The notes under the pieces are model-generated. The model saw nothing but the letters and a program-made list of their open reading frames with translations, did no database searches and was not told the DNA's origin. This document shows positions 49,346 to 57,193 of a stretch of 64,000 nucleotides of DNA, piece by piece; positions within the stretch are counted from its first letter, which is position 1, and every line of letters begins with the position of its first letter. Position numbers and translations under genes: made by a program. Source of the DNA: Streptosporangium canum (GTDB lineage Bacteria > Actinomycetota > Actinomycetes > Streptosporangiales > Streptosporangiaceae); the NCBI RefSeq assembly GCF_900113865.1, contig NZ_FOQY01000009.1:1-64000 (forward strand), written 5' to 3'.

Positions 49346-49863
49346 ATGGTGACCGACTCCAGCACGACGGGCTCCTTGGGCCGGTCCCGGGCGTCGGTGT
49401 CGGTCTTGGCGATGGCGTCGACGACGTCCTGGCCTTCGATGACCTCGCCGAAGATGGAGTGCTTGCCGTTCAGGTGCGGCGTGGGCACCACCGTGATGAA
49501 GAACTGCGAGCCGTTGGTGCCCTTGCCGAACTGGATGCCGGCGTTGGCCATGGCGAGCAGGTAGGGACGGTTGAAGTAGAGGTCCGGGTGGATCTCGTCG
49601 TCGAACTTGTAGCCCGGACCGCCGGTGCCCTGACCGAGCGGGTCGCCGCCCTGGAGCATGAAGCCTTCGATGACCCGGTGGAAGACCGTTCCGTCGTAGA
49701 GCTTGTCGGTGGTCTTCGCGCCGGTCGTCGGGTTCACCCACTCGCGGGTGCCCTCGGCCAGCTCGACGAAGTTGCGCACGGTCTTGGGCGCGTGGTCCGG
49801 GAAGAGCTGGATCTTCACAGTGCCACGATTGGTCTTCAGGTTCGCGATCAACTTCTCAGCCAC
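49327..49863 (-). CDS. ppiA: Cyclophilin-type peptidyl-prolyl cis-trans isomerase
   Basis: A 178-aa cytosolic cyclophilin. Active-site residues are visible in VFHRVIEGFMLQGGDP (Arg, Phe, Gln), GTNGSQFFITVVPTPHLNGKH and the FGEVIEGQDVV end. It catalyses proline isomerisation during folding. The GTG at 49863 has AAGGGGG upstream. The same gene lies near crgA in Mycobacterium (ppiA). An internal insertion NPTTGAKTTDKL is typical of the actinobacterial form. No signal peptide. Confidence 0.95.
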   Translation of the reverse strand: MAEKLIANLKTNRGTVKIQLFPDHAPKTVRNFVELAEGTREWVNPTTGAKTTDKLYDGTVFHRVIEGFMLQGGDPLGQGTGGPGYKFDDEIHPDLYFNRPYLLAMANAGIQFGKGTNGSQFFITVVPTPHLNGKHSIFGEVIEGQDVVDAIAKTDTDARDRPKEPVVLESVTIDRVQG

Positions 49864-50041
49864 GATCGGATTGCCCCCTTCTGGTCTTGGCTAAAGCCTG
49901 TGCAACATGCTGCTCTTGTGATGTTTTGATGGTTGCGGCCGTAGCCGGTCCATCTAGCATCCTCCCACGACTGGTCATGATTGAGCCGCCTTCGAGCGGG
50001 CAGGGGTGGCAACGGGGCCCCGACGACCTGGGGAGGATAAC

Positions 50042-50635
50042 GTGCCTCTTGCACAATTTGGAAAGCGTCACATCGAGATAGTGATACCGGAAACGCGCCT
50101 GGACCAGGTGAAGGCTCAGGTCGCGCGTGCCGCCGACCGGGTAGGCCCGATGGCCGCTCACGCCCGGGACGCGGCCACTCACGCCCGCGATGCCGCCACC
50201 CACGCCCGTGGGACGGCCAACGACAAGGTCTACGTGGCCAGGGGGTGGGCGGCACCGAGGCTGGACGCCGCCGCTCACTCGTTCGAGGAGCAACTCGCGC
50301 CGAAGATCAGTGCGATGCTGTCGCAGGCGGCGACCAAGATCGATCCGACACCGGCGGCCAAGTCCCGCAGGTGGCCGATGGTCCTGCTGTTCACCGGTCT
50401 CGCGGTCGGAGCCATCGGCTTCGCGATGTACCGCAAGAGCGCCGACCAGTGGACCGAGGCGATGAAGGACAGCACGGCCGACGCGTCCCGCTGGGTGGGA
50501 GAGAAGGCGCACTCCGCGACGGACAAGGCATCCGAGATGATGCACGGCGTCAAGTCGAAGGCCGAGTCCACCGCCGAAGAGACCGCCCACAAGGCTGACG
50601 CCCAAGCGGATCAGGCCGCCAAGAAAATGTCCTGA
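50042..50635 (+). CDS. Hypothetical protein with Ala/His repeats and one membrane helix
   Basis: A 197-aa protein of unknown function. The N-terminal part contains tandem HARDAAT units (about residues 39-60), encoded by roughly 21-bp DNA repeats. One membrane helix lies near 117-135 (WPMVLLFTGLAVGAIGFAMY), and a long charged helix with Ala/Lys/Asp heptad-like content follows, resembling LEA or apolipoprotein-like stress proteins. GTG at 50042 is chosen because GGGAGG lies 6 nt upstream. Divergent from ppiA; stand-alone. Confidence 0.75.
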   Translation: MPLAQFGKRHIEIVIPETRLDQVKAQVARAADRVGPMAAHARDAATHARDAATHARGTANDKVYVARGWAAPRLDAAAHSFEEQLAPKISAMLSQAATKIDPTPAAKSRRWPMVLLFTGLAVGAIGFAMYRKSADQWTEAMKDSTADASRWVGEKAHSATDKASEMMHGVKSKAESTAEETAHKADAQADQAAKKMS

Positions 50636-50660
50636 TCTATAGCGGTATGAGATTCATCGG

Positions 50661-50695
50661 AGTACGGCCCGCACCCTCACGGTGCGGGCCGTACT
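50661..50695 (+). terminator. Terminator
   Basis: AGTACGGCCCGCACC / GGTGCGGGCCGTACT, perfect 15-bp stem with a 5-nt loop, 25 bp after the stop. The remaining 300 bp to 50994 contain three more hairpins but no supported gene. Confidence 0.9.
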
Positions 50696-50753
50696 TCCGT
50701 ACTGACCGGCGGGCAGCGGCCTTGGGGTGCGAGGGAATCGGTCTGAACAGCCG

Positions 50754-50777
50754 GGGTCCGGGGGCAGACCCCGGCTT
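50754..50777. other. Intergenic hairpin
   Basis: CCGGGGTC / GACCCCGG with an 8-nt loop, in non-coding DNA. Role unclear. Confidence 0.4.
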
Positions 50778-50889
50778 CCAGGATCATCCTCTGGGCCACC
50801 GATCGCCCGAGTAGCGACGGACCAGCGCCCATGTCACCAGATATACGGCGCCCAGGAAAAGCCCGCAGAGCCGCACGGATCCGCGCGGC

Positions 50890-50981
50890 CCCGGCCCGTG
50901 AGTGCCGCTGCGGCGTGAACTCACGGGCCGGGACCGCGTGTCCGAGCCCGCGCGAACCGTACCGGTCCCCGTCCGGTACGG
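50890..50981 (-). terminator. Two hairpins after the secreted-protein gene
   Basis: CCCGGCCCGTGAGT / ACTCACGGGCCGGG (50890-50932) and ACCGTACCGG / CCGGTACGG (50956-50981). The second lies 14 bp beyond the minus-strand stop at 50995 and is the likelier terminator. Confidence 0.65.
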
Positions 50982-50994
50982 CCCGCACCACGGG

Positions 50995-51648
50995 CTACTC
51001 GCCGGCCGCTCCGAGCTCCTGCGCCTTCTCGGCCTTCTGCGCGCAGGCGACGACCACGCCCTCGGCGAGCGGCGCTCCCGGCACGGCCTTGGCCATCTCG
51101 GCCTTCCCGGTCACCTGGACGCCGTGGGAGAGCACATCGAGGCGGCCCTCCTCCTCCAGCGGGGAGACCCTGACCGTGGTGGTCCCGGCGGCCTCGGTCT
51201 GCTTCGACGGGTCGAGCGGGGTGGCCGGGACGGTGGGCATGGCCGGGACCGAATCTGTGGTCTCGGTGGTCTCGGTGGCCTGCACCGGGCCGGGCACGGT
51301 GCCCTCGGGGGCCTCAGTGGCCTCGGTGACCTCGGTGACCTCGGTGGCCTCGGTGACCTCGGTGGCCTCGGTGGCCTGCACCGAAGTGAGGTGCCCGGTG
51401 ACCTTCACCGGGGCGGACGCGGTGGTCTTCCGCCAGTGCTCGCCCTTGGCCTGAAGGTCCTTCAGTTCGGCGTCGGTGAGCCTGCGCACCGCGACGGCGC
51501 CCTGATCGTCGCCGGCCTCGCACACGATGGTGAAGGCCGCCTCCGGCGTGGTGGGGGCGGGGTTGTCGGAGGCGTTGGCGGCACCGGTCAGGGTGGCCAT
51601 CAGGGCGCCTGCGGTGACCACGGCTGCGGCGAGAAAACGGATGCGCAT
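50995..51648 (-). CDS. Secreted protein with Thr-Glu repeats
   Basis: A 217-aa protein with a classical signal peptide (RIRFLAAAVVTAGALMATLTGAANA, cleavage after ANA near residue 26). Two short ordered parts flank a stretch of TEA/TEV units (about residues 92-115) and a TETTETTD run. Cys near residue 43 (IVCEAGDD) and near 203 (VVACAQ) could form a disulfide. Family not recognised. Divergent from a response regulator gene with shared repeat-type sites, so probably its target. Confidence 0.75.
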   Translation of the reverse strand: MRIRFLAAAVVTAGALMATLTGAANASDNPAPTTPEAAFTIVCEAGDDQGAVAVRRLTDAELKDLQAKGEHWRKTTASAPVKVTGHLTSVQATEATEVTEATEVTEVTEATEAPEGTVPGPVQATETTETTDSVPAMPTVPATPLDPSKQTEAAGTTTVRVSPLEEEGRLDVLSHGVQVTGKAEMAKAVPGAPLAEGVVVACAQKAEKAQELGAAGE

Positions 51649-51698
51649 TCTGTTCTCCTCGATCGATCGGATCTGACGGTCACACCGTCCCGCGCGCT

Positions 51699-51753
51699 GC
51701 CTGAACCCAGCCTGAACATCGCCGAAGCCGTCTTCAGGTTGGCTTTAGGTGGT
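51699..51753. promoter_or_regulatory. Paired 11-bp direct repeats, likely response-regulator sites
   Basis: GCCTGAACCCA / GCCTGAACATC (51699-51720) form an 11-bp tandem repeat; on the other strand the core is TTCAGGC. CTTCAGGTTGG / CTTTAGGTGGT (51732-51753) repeat a TTCAGG-like core in plus orientation. The 11-bp period is typical of OmpR/PhoB-family binding. One set points to each divergent gene. Confidence 0.65.
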
Positions 51754-51772
51754 TTACGGCACGCTGGGCGGC

Positions 51773-52441
51773 ATGCGCGTGCTGCTGGTTGAGGACGAGA
51801 AGCGCCTGGCCGACCTGCTGAAGGGTGGGCTGGCCGGCGAGGGGTTCGCCGTGGACGTCGCCCATGACGGGCGCGACGGGCTGTGGATGGCGAGCGAGAA
51901 CGTCTACGACGTGATCGTGCTCGACGTCATGCTGCCCCGGATGAACGGTTACACCGTCTGCGCCAGGCTCCGCGACGCGGAGAACTGGACGCCGATACTG
52001 ATGCTCACCGCCAAGGACGGGGTGCACGACGAGGCCGAGGCCCTGGACACCGGCGCCGACGACTTCCTCTCCAAGCCGTTCTCCTACGTGGTGCTGCTGG
52101 CCCGGCTGCGCGCGCTGATCCGCCGGGGCGGCCGGGCCAGGCCTGTCTCCATCACGGTGGGCGACCTGACCGTCGACCCGGCCGGGCTCCGCTGCCGCCG
52201 GGGCGAGGTGGAGATCCCCCTCACCCCGAAGGAGTTCGCGGTCCTGCACGGCCTCGCGCGCAGGCCGGGCGAGGTGGTCTCCAAGAGCGAGCTGCTCGCC
52301 CAGGCGTGGGACTTCTCCTACGACGGCGACCCGAACATCGTCGAGGTCTACATCAGCGCGCTCCGCCGGAAGATCGACTCTCCGTTCGGCCGGTCGTCCC
52401 TGGTTACCGTGCGCGGTGCGGGATACCGGCTGGAGTCCTGA
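51773..52441 (+). CDS. OmpR-family response regulator
   Basis: A 222-aa regulator. Receiver: acidic pair at residues 7-8, Asp51 in VIVLDVMLP, MLTAKDG, and Lys in SKPFSY. Winged helix (about 125-220): LTPKEFAVLHGLARRPG, recognition region NIVEVYISALRRKID and GAGYRLE. ATG at 51773 matches the receiver start. The kinase gene follows 1 nt after the stop. It likely regulates itself and the secreted protein through the 11-bp repeats. Confidence 0.95.
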   Translation: MRVLLVEDEKRLADLLKGGLAGEGFAVDVAHDGRDGLWMASENVYDVIVLDVMLPRMNGYTVCARLRDAENWTPILMLTAKDGVHDEAEALDTGADDFLSKPFSYVVLLARLRALIRRGGRARPVSITVGDLTVDPAGLRCRRGEVEIPLTPKEFAVLHGLARRPGEVVSKSELLAQAWDFSYDGDPNIVEVYISALRRKIDSPFGRSSLVTVRGAGYRLES

Positions 52442-52442
52442 G

Positions 52443-53852
52443 GTGTCGCGCCTGTCGGTCAGGGTCCGGGCGACCCTCGCCGCCACCGCCATCGTCGCGG
52501 TCGCGCTGGGCGTCGCGGCGGTGGTGCTCGTCGGCGTGCTCAAGGGCAGCCTCGTGGACAGCGCCTCCGCCGAGGCGGCCCGGCGTGCCCACGGCACCGC
52601 CGTCATGATCACCACCAGTCCCGGGGTCACCGCCGGCAGGGTCTCCGAGCCGCTGGACCCCGATGTCCAGGTCATCGAGGGGGCCGACCTCTCCGAAGCG
52701 GAGTGGCAGGCGGTCCTGGCCCAGCCCGCCCAGGCCGTCCAGCCCGCCCAGTCGATCACCGCACACTCGACCACCGGCCGGGCGGCCAATGATCAGGCGC
52801 ATCCCTGCGGGGAGACCGCCGACCCGGCGGACACCGTCTGGGTCACCGGTCGGGTGGACGCCGTACGCGCCGAGCGGTGGGCGCCCGCCGGCTCGTTCGC
52901 GGTGGCCACCATGCCCGTGTCCACCGTCGAGGGCATGGTGCTCGTTCAGGCCAGGGCCTCCCTGGAACCCGCCGGCGCCGCCCTGCAGACCCTGCAGGGG
53001 CTGCTGATCCCCGGCATTCCCGGGCTGCTCCTGCTGGTCGCGGCCCTGACCTGGCTGGCGGTCGGCCGCGCGCTCGCGCCGGTCTCGGCCATCCGCACCG
53101 AGATGGCCGACATCACCGCCAGCGATCTGCACCGCCGGGTGCCGGTGCCACGGTCCCGCGACGAGATCGCCCGTCTCGCCGAGACGATGAACCGCACGCT
53201 CGACCGCCTGGAACTCGCCGTCGACCGGCACAAGCGCTTCGTCGCCGACGCCGCCCACGAGCTGCGCAGCCCGCTGGCCATCCTGCGGACCCGCCTGGAG
53301 CTCGCCCCACCCGGACCGCTGGCGGCCGAGGCGCTGACGGACGTGGAGCGGATCCAGGCGCTCACCTCCGACCTGCTGCTGCTGGCCCGCCTGGACGCCG
53401 GCGAGCCGGCCTGTCACGGGGAGGTGGACCTCGGGCAGGTAGCCGCCGAGGAGGCGACCCGGTCCCGGCCCAGGCCGGAGATCCGCGTGGAGCTGGAGGT
53501 GGCCGCGGACGTGGTCGTCCGCGGCTCGGCCGAGGAGTTGCGCCGCCTGGTGGCCAATCTGGTGGACAACGCGGTACGGCACGCGGACTCGACGGTCACC
53601 GTGCGCCTGGCCCGGGACGGGGGCGGAGCCGTACTCGACGTGTGCGACGACGGGCCCGGCATCCCGGCCGAGCACCGTGAGGCGATCTTCGACCGGTTCA
53701 CCCGGCTGGACGAGGCCCGGGGCCGGGACGCGGGCGGGTCGGGGCTCGGTCTCGCCATCGCCCGGGACATCGCGGTACGGCACGGCGGCGGCCTGAGTGT
53801 CGTCGGGGAAGGCCCGGGAGCGCGGCTGCGGGCCCGTCTTCCCTCGCCATGA
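52443..53852 (+). CDS. Sensor histidine kinase with HAMP
   Basis: A 469-aa kinase with two membrane helices (about 9-31 and about 185-205) bounding a sensor loop of about 150 residues that has a single Cys (HPCGETAD). HAMP (about 208-258, LAPVSAIRTEMADI), H-box FVADAAHELRSPLAILRT near 272, N-box LVANLVDNAVRHA, G1 DDGPGIP and G2 GSGLGLAIARDI. GTG at 52443 follows GAG within the regulator stop region. Cognate partner of the upstream regulator. Confidence 0.94.
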   Translation: MSRLSVRVRATLAATAIVAVALGVAAVVLVGVLKGSLVDSASAEAARRAHGTAVMITTSPGVTAGRVSEPLDPDVQVIEGADLSEAEWQAVLAQPAQAVQPAQSITAHSTTGRAANDQAHPCGETADPADTVWVTGRVDAVRAERWAPAGSFAVATMPVSTVEGMVLVQARASLEPAGAALQTLQGLLIPGIPGLLLLVAALTWLAVGRALAPVSAIRTEMADITASDLHRRVPVPRSRDEIARLAETMNRTLDRLELAVDRHKRFVADAAHELRSPLAILRTRLELAPPGPLAAEALTDVERIQALTSDLLLLARLDAGEPACHGEVDLGQVAAEEATRSRPRPEIRVELEVAADVVVRGSAEELRRLVANLVDNAVRHADSTVTVRLARDGGGAVLDVCDDGPGIPAEHREAIFDRFTRLDEARGRDAGGSGLGLAIARDIAVRHGGGLSVVGEGPGARLRARLPSP

Positions 53853-53923
53853 TCCGCGGACGGAGGTGTTCCACAGAGGCGGGTCGTCCGCGGGAGAATC
53901 CCGCACCGGGAATGAGGGGCTCC

Positions 53924-53992
53924 GGGAGCGCCCGTCTCAGCTGAACGGGAGCGCCCGTCTCAGCCGAGCGGGAGCGCCCGTCTCAGCTGAGC
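53924..53992. repeat. Three 23-bp tandem repeats at the GNAT gene end
   Basis: Three near-identical copies of GGGAGCGCCCGTCTCAGCTGA-type units (23 bp) at 53924, 53947 and 53970. The last copy contains the stop codon of the minus-strand acetyltransferase gene, so the others look like downstream duplications of its 3' end. Confidence 0.8.
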
Positions 53993-54945
53993 GGGAGGGC
54001 GTAGGTGGTCGTGCGGTGCTCGACCTCGAATCCGGCGCGGGTGTAGATCCCCAGCGCACCGGTCGGGTTGTCGGCGTCCACCCCCAGCCCGGCCCTCTGG
54101 TAGCCCTGGGCGCGGAACTCGGTGAGGGCGTGGGCGAGCAGCGCGCTCGCCACCCCCTTCCCCCGCCATTCGCGCAGGGTGCCGATGATCTGGATCCACG
54201 CCTCCCGGACTCCGGTGGCCTCGGTGTCGGCCTCGAAGTAGTGGGTGAGCAGCACCGCGACGTTCCCGCCCGCCCCGTCCTGGACGAGGAAGGAACCCTC
54301 GGGACGGAAGGCCTGCACGCCGACGATGGCGTTCTTCCAACTCTCCGGGGTGTGGAGGACACTGCCCCAGTGGTCGGTGAAGGACGCGTTGCGCACCTGC
54401 CGGGCGGCCTCGGCGAGGTCCTCGCCGTAGGGGACGATCTTCAACCCGCCCGGCAGGCCGACCGCGGGCGGTTCCGCGCCCAGGTCGCGGCTCATGCCGT
54501 AGAACCACCGGACCGGGGTCATCCCCGCCCCGGTGACCAGCGCCGCCGCGCCCGCGTTGCTGTCGAACGCGTGGACGTGGAGTTCGAGGGGCTGTCCGGG
54601 GAAGCGGCGTCCGTGCAGCACCGGTGTGGTGCGGACCGCCCAGTCGAGCAGATGCCTGCCGGGGCCGCGACGGCGGTAGTCCGGATGGACCGCGCCCCAC
54701 AGGGTCATCTGATGGACCGGGTCGGCGGCCGGGCGGCAGGCGGTGACGCCGAAGGCCACCATCCTGTCCCCGTCCCACGCGGCCAGGGTGCCTTCGGCCA
54801 GGTCGAGCAGGGGGTTGTCGACGTCGTCCGCGAGGTCGTCGGCTCCGTAGTTCTCCCCGACCCGGTCGGCCCTCTCGACGTCGGCGAGCAGCTCCGCCCA
54901 CGTGCCGGTGTCGTTCTTGGTCAGCGGGATCCAGTCGACCGTCAT
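53983..54945 (-). CDS. Tandem-GNAT N-acetyltransferase
   Basis: A 320-aa protein with two GNAT domains. N-terminal half: MTLWGAVHPDYRRRGPGRHLL (acetyl-CoA loop RRRGPG, about residues 101-115). C-terminal half: IIGTLREWRGKGVASALLAHAL (loop Q/RxxGxG) and GLGVDADNPTGALGIYTRAGF, the usual end of GNATs. The two-domain form resembles mycothiol synthase-type proteins, but the neighbours give no substrate. ATG at 54945 is preferred over upstream starts. It ends inside a tandem repeat. Confidence 0.88.
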   Translation of the reverse strand: MTVDWIPLTKNDTGTWAELLADVERADRVGENYGADDLADDVDNPLLDLAEGTLAAWDGDRMVAFGVTACRPAADPVHQMTLWGAVHPDYRRRGPGRHLLDWAVRTTPVLHGRRFPGQPLELHVHAFDSNAGAAALVTGAGMTPVRWFYGMSRDLGAEPPAVGLPGGLKIVPYGEDLAEAARQVRNASFTDHWGSVLHTPESWKNAIVGVQAFRPEGSFLVQDGAGGNVAVLLTHYFEADTEATGVREAWIQIIGTLREWRGKGVASALLAHALTEFRAQGYQRAGLGVDADNPTGALGIYTRAGFEVEHRTTTYALPLS

Positions 54946-55045
54946 GACCTGGAGCATACGAACACGTGCGGCCGGACAGCGAGTGTTTTTCTCCGCACGG
55001 AGCGCCACACAGCGCACGGAGCGCACCAGGCGGCACGGAACAGGC

Positions 55046-55241
55046 TCAGAGCAGACGTACCGGGCAGCCCAGCTCCCGGCCGATCCGCTGGAGTCCCTCA
55101 GCGAAGCCGTCGCGCGTCTTCCCGCCGAAGCCGACGAAGAACCGGTTGGCCGCCGAGACGGACCGCGAGCACCAGCCGCTCCACCCGTTCGATCGGGGCC
55201 GCGACCACCCCGGCGGCCTCATACATCGGCGTCTTTCCCAT
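55046..55241 (-). pseudogene. Frameshifted remnant of a small gene
   Basis: ATG at 55241 has a strong AGGAGG site and begins MGKTPMYEAAGVVAAPIERV, like the start of SRPBCC-type proteins. After about 30 codons the sense frame moves: the neighbouring frame reads NRFFVGFGGKTRDGFAEGLQ and ends CPVRLL at 55046. Most of the middle of such a protein (about 100 residues) is missing. The start and end of one gene therefore seem joined by an internal deletion. Family assignment is weak. Confidence 0.5.
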
Positions 55242-55273
55242 CCGGCCCTCCTGGCAGATCCGAGCCGAGCCGG

Positions 55274-55322
55274 CCGCACGCGAGCCGTACAAGATCGAGA
55301 ATCTCGTACGGCTCGCGTGCGG
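55274..55322 (-). terminator. Long hairpin terminator
   Basis: Perfect 17-bp inverted repeat CCGCACGCGAGCCGTAC / GTACGGCTCGCGTGCGG with a 15-nt loop, just past the stop of the beta-propeller gene at 55328. It also lies upstream of the remnant at 55241. Confidence 0.85.
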
Positions 55323-55327
55323 GCGGC

Positions 55328-56548
55328 TCAGCGGCGGGTGAAGACCGGCTCCCACGAGCCGGGTTTCTGGTTGTTCTCGCGGTATCCGGTGAGCGGCACG
55401 GCCTCGCCGCCGTTCACGTCCACCAGGAGCAGCCGGTTGCGGAACTCGCTCCCGACGCAGCTGTTGAACCCCTTGGACTCGCACGCCCAGGTGATCACGT
55501 GGCCGTCGTCCGCCCAGGCCACGAGCTGCTCGATCCATTGCCCGTCGATCGGCTTGACCGACAGGACCTCGCCGGTGCGCACGTCCTTCAGGGCCATGGC
55601 GGCATTCTTGTCCGGGGTCTGAGCCGGGATCCACCGGCCGTCGGGCGACACTCCGGCCGCCTCGTAGGTCTCGGCCGCCCCCGGCGGTCCGGGCCGCGGG
55701 TTGCCATCCAGGTCGTAGAACTTCTTGGTGCCGGGCGGCGTGCTGTTGTGCTCCCACACCAGCGTGCCGTCCGTGCTCCAGGAGAAGTCCTGGCGGCCGC
55801 CGAACCGGTTGTTCTCATCCGGCTCCAGCGCGTGGAACGCGGACTGCCCGCTGTCCAGGTCGACGACGGTGTAGCCGGTCCGGGACGTGGGCATCATCTT
55901 CTGGCTGTTGTTCACCGGGACGTAGGACTCGTCCGGGTTGCCGCCGTAGTTGGTCACCAGCAGCTTCTTCGCGTCGGGGGACCAGCGCACCGCCCCGGCC
56001 GGGCGCTCCAGGTCGATCCACCGGACCTCGCCGCCCCGGCCGGTGACCACCCCGACCCGGCGCGCCGGAACCTGCTCCAGCACCGCGACCGACTCCCCGC
56101 CCGGCGCGACGTCGAGCCACGCCCACGGGGTCTGCTCGTAGGTCTGCCCGCCCTTGTCGTAGAGGCTCCAGGCCCGCGTCAGCACCTGCCGGTCGTCGGA
56201 GATCTTCACCTGGTCCCAGACGTAGTAGGAGTAGACCGCCGTGCCTCCCGCGGCCACCAGGGTCCTGGGCGGCGCGGACTCCGGGTCTCCCACAGTCTCC
56301 GCGGACGGGCTCGGCTCGGTCAGGACGACGACGGCGGACCGGCTGTCATCCACCTGCCCCTTCTGGACGAGGGCCGGGACCGTGAGCGCACCGGCCACGA
56401 CGGCCGCGGTCGCCCCCGCGACCACCGCGAACGCCTTGACCCCGGAACGCCGCCGCCTCCGGAGGACCCTCGACGCCAGGTCGGAGGGGACCCGCGCCTC
56501 GTCGGACCAGTCACGCAGGGTCCGCCGGACGAGCTCGTCGATGGTCAT
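55328..56548 (-). CDS. Membrane-anchored beta-propeller protein, putative anti-sigma partner
   Basis: A 406-aa protein. A short cytosolic head (1-36, TIDELVRRTLRDWSDEARVP, then RRRRRSG) precedes one membrane helix (about 38-58). The outside part carries WD40/PD40-like blades, e.g. GAVRWSPDAKKLLVTNYGG, DFSWSTDGTLVWE, AAGVSPDGRWIP and LVAWADDGHVITW. Its ATG overlaps the stop of the sigma-factor gene by 4 nt. The arrangement fits a membrane-bound regulator of that sigma factor, although no classical anti-sigma zinc motif is seen. Confidence 0.8.
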   Translation of the reverse strand: MTIDELVRRTLRDWSDEARVPSDLASRVLRRRRRSGVKAFAVVAGATAAVVAGALTVPALVQKGQVDDSRSAVVVLTEPSPSAETVGDPESAPPRTLVAAGGTAVYSYYVWDQVKISDDRQVLTRAWSLYDKGGQTYEQTPWAWLDVAPGGESVAVLEQVPARRVGVVTGRGGEVRWIDLERPAGAVRWSPDAKKLLVTNYGGNPDESYVPVNNSQKMMPTSRTGYTVVDLDSGQSAFHALEPDENNRFGGRQDFSWSTDGTLVWEHNSTPPGTKKFYDLDGNPRPGPPGAAETYEAAGVSPDGRWIPAQTPDKNAAMALKDVRTGEVLSVKPIDGQWIEQLVAWADDGHVITWACESKGFNSCVGSEFRNRLLLVDVNGGEAVPLTGYRENNQKPGSWEPVFTRR

Positions 56549-57057
56549 GCCTTCGCCTCCCCGAAGATCGTGTACGGCTCCCGCAACTCGGGCGCGAGTT
56601 CGCGCAGCCTGGCCAGGGAACGGTGGGCGGTGCTACGGACCGTGCCCACCGAGCAACCGAGGATGCCGGCCACCTCGGCCTCCGGCAGATCCTCGTAGTA
56701 CCGCAGGACCAGCACGGCCCGCTGCCTGGCCGTCAGTTTGGCCAGCGCGCGGCGCATGTCGATCCGCAGATCGACGCCGTGCGCGCCGTCGGCCAGGGCC
56801 CGGCCGGGCGGCTCCGCGACGACGGTCTCCCGGCGCCGGCGCCACCAGGAGACCTGCTGGCGGTACATCGCCTGCCGGACGTATGCCTCGGGCGCCTCCA
56901 CGCTCCGCCACCTGGCGACCGTCCTGGCCAGCGCCGTCTGCAGCAGGTCCTCCGCCGCGTGCTGGTCGCCACCGGTCAGCAGGTAGGCCAGGCGCATCAG
57001 CGCGGGGGACCGCGCCGAGACGAATTCGCGGAACCGTCGCTCCTCTGCGGCGTCCAC
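56545..57057 (-). CDS. SigE-family (SigE70-type) ECF RNA polymerase sigma factor
   Basis: A 170-aa ECF sigma factor of the actinobacterial SigE group. Region 2: FREFVSARSPALMRLAYLLTG and AEDLLQTALARTVARW; region 4: LTARQRAVLVLRYYEDLPEAEVA and CSVGTVRSTAHRSLARLRE. GTG at 57057 is chosen since GGAGG stands 5 nt before it (57064-57068); in-frame GTGs at 57063 and 57069 overlap that site. The -35 recognition helix lies near residue 135. Coupled to the beta-propeller gene by an ATGA-type overlap. The regulon is unknown. Confidence 0.92.
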   Translation of the reverse strand: MDAAEERRFREFVSARSPALMRLAYLLTGGDQHAAEDLLQTALARTVARWRSVEAPEAYVRQAMYRQQVSWWRRRRETVVAEPPGRALADGAHGVDLRIDMRRALAKLTARQRAVLVLRYYEDLPEAEVAGILGCSVGTVRSTAHRSLARLRELAPELREPYTIFGEAKA

Positions 57058-57193
57058 GATCACCTCCACTGTGTGGTTACGTCCTACAGACGCGCCGGAG
57101 TGGACGCCACTATGCTCCGCGAGCCGTACGGAATCAGCCGGGACGCCGGCGCGGCCGGTCCTCTCGCCCGGTCACGCCCTCGCTCCGGCCGGC

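Noticed and set aside
54902..56698. A 598-codon plus-strand frame opposite the beta-propeller gene
   Set aside because: Antisense shadow; the opposite strand has a coherent membrane protein coupled to a sigma factor.
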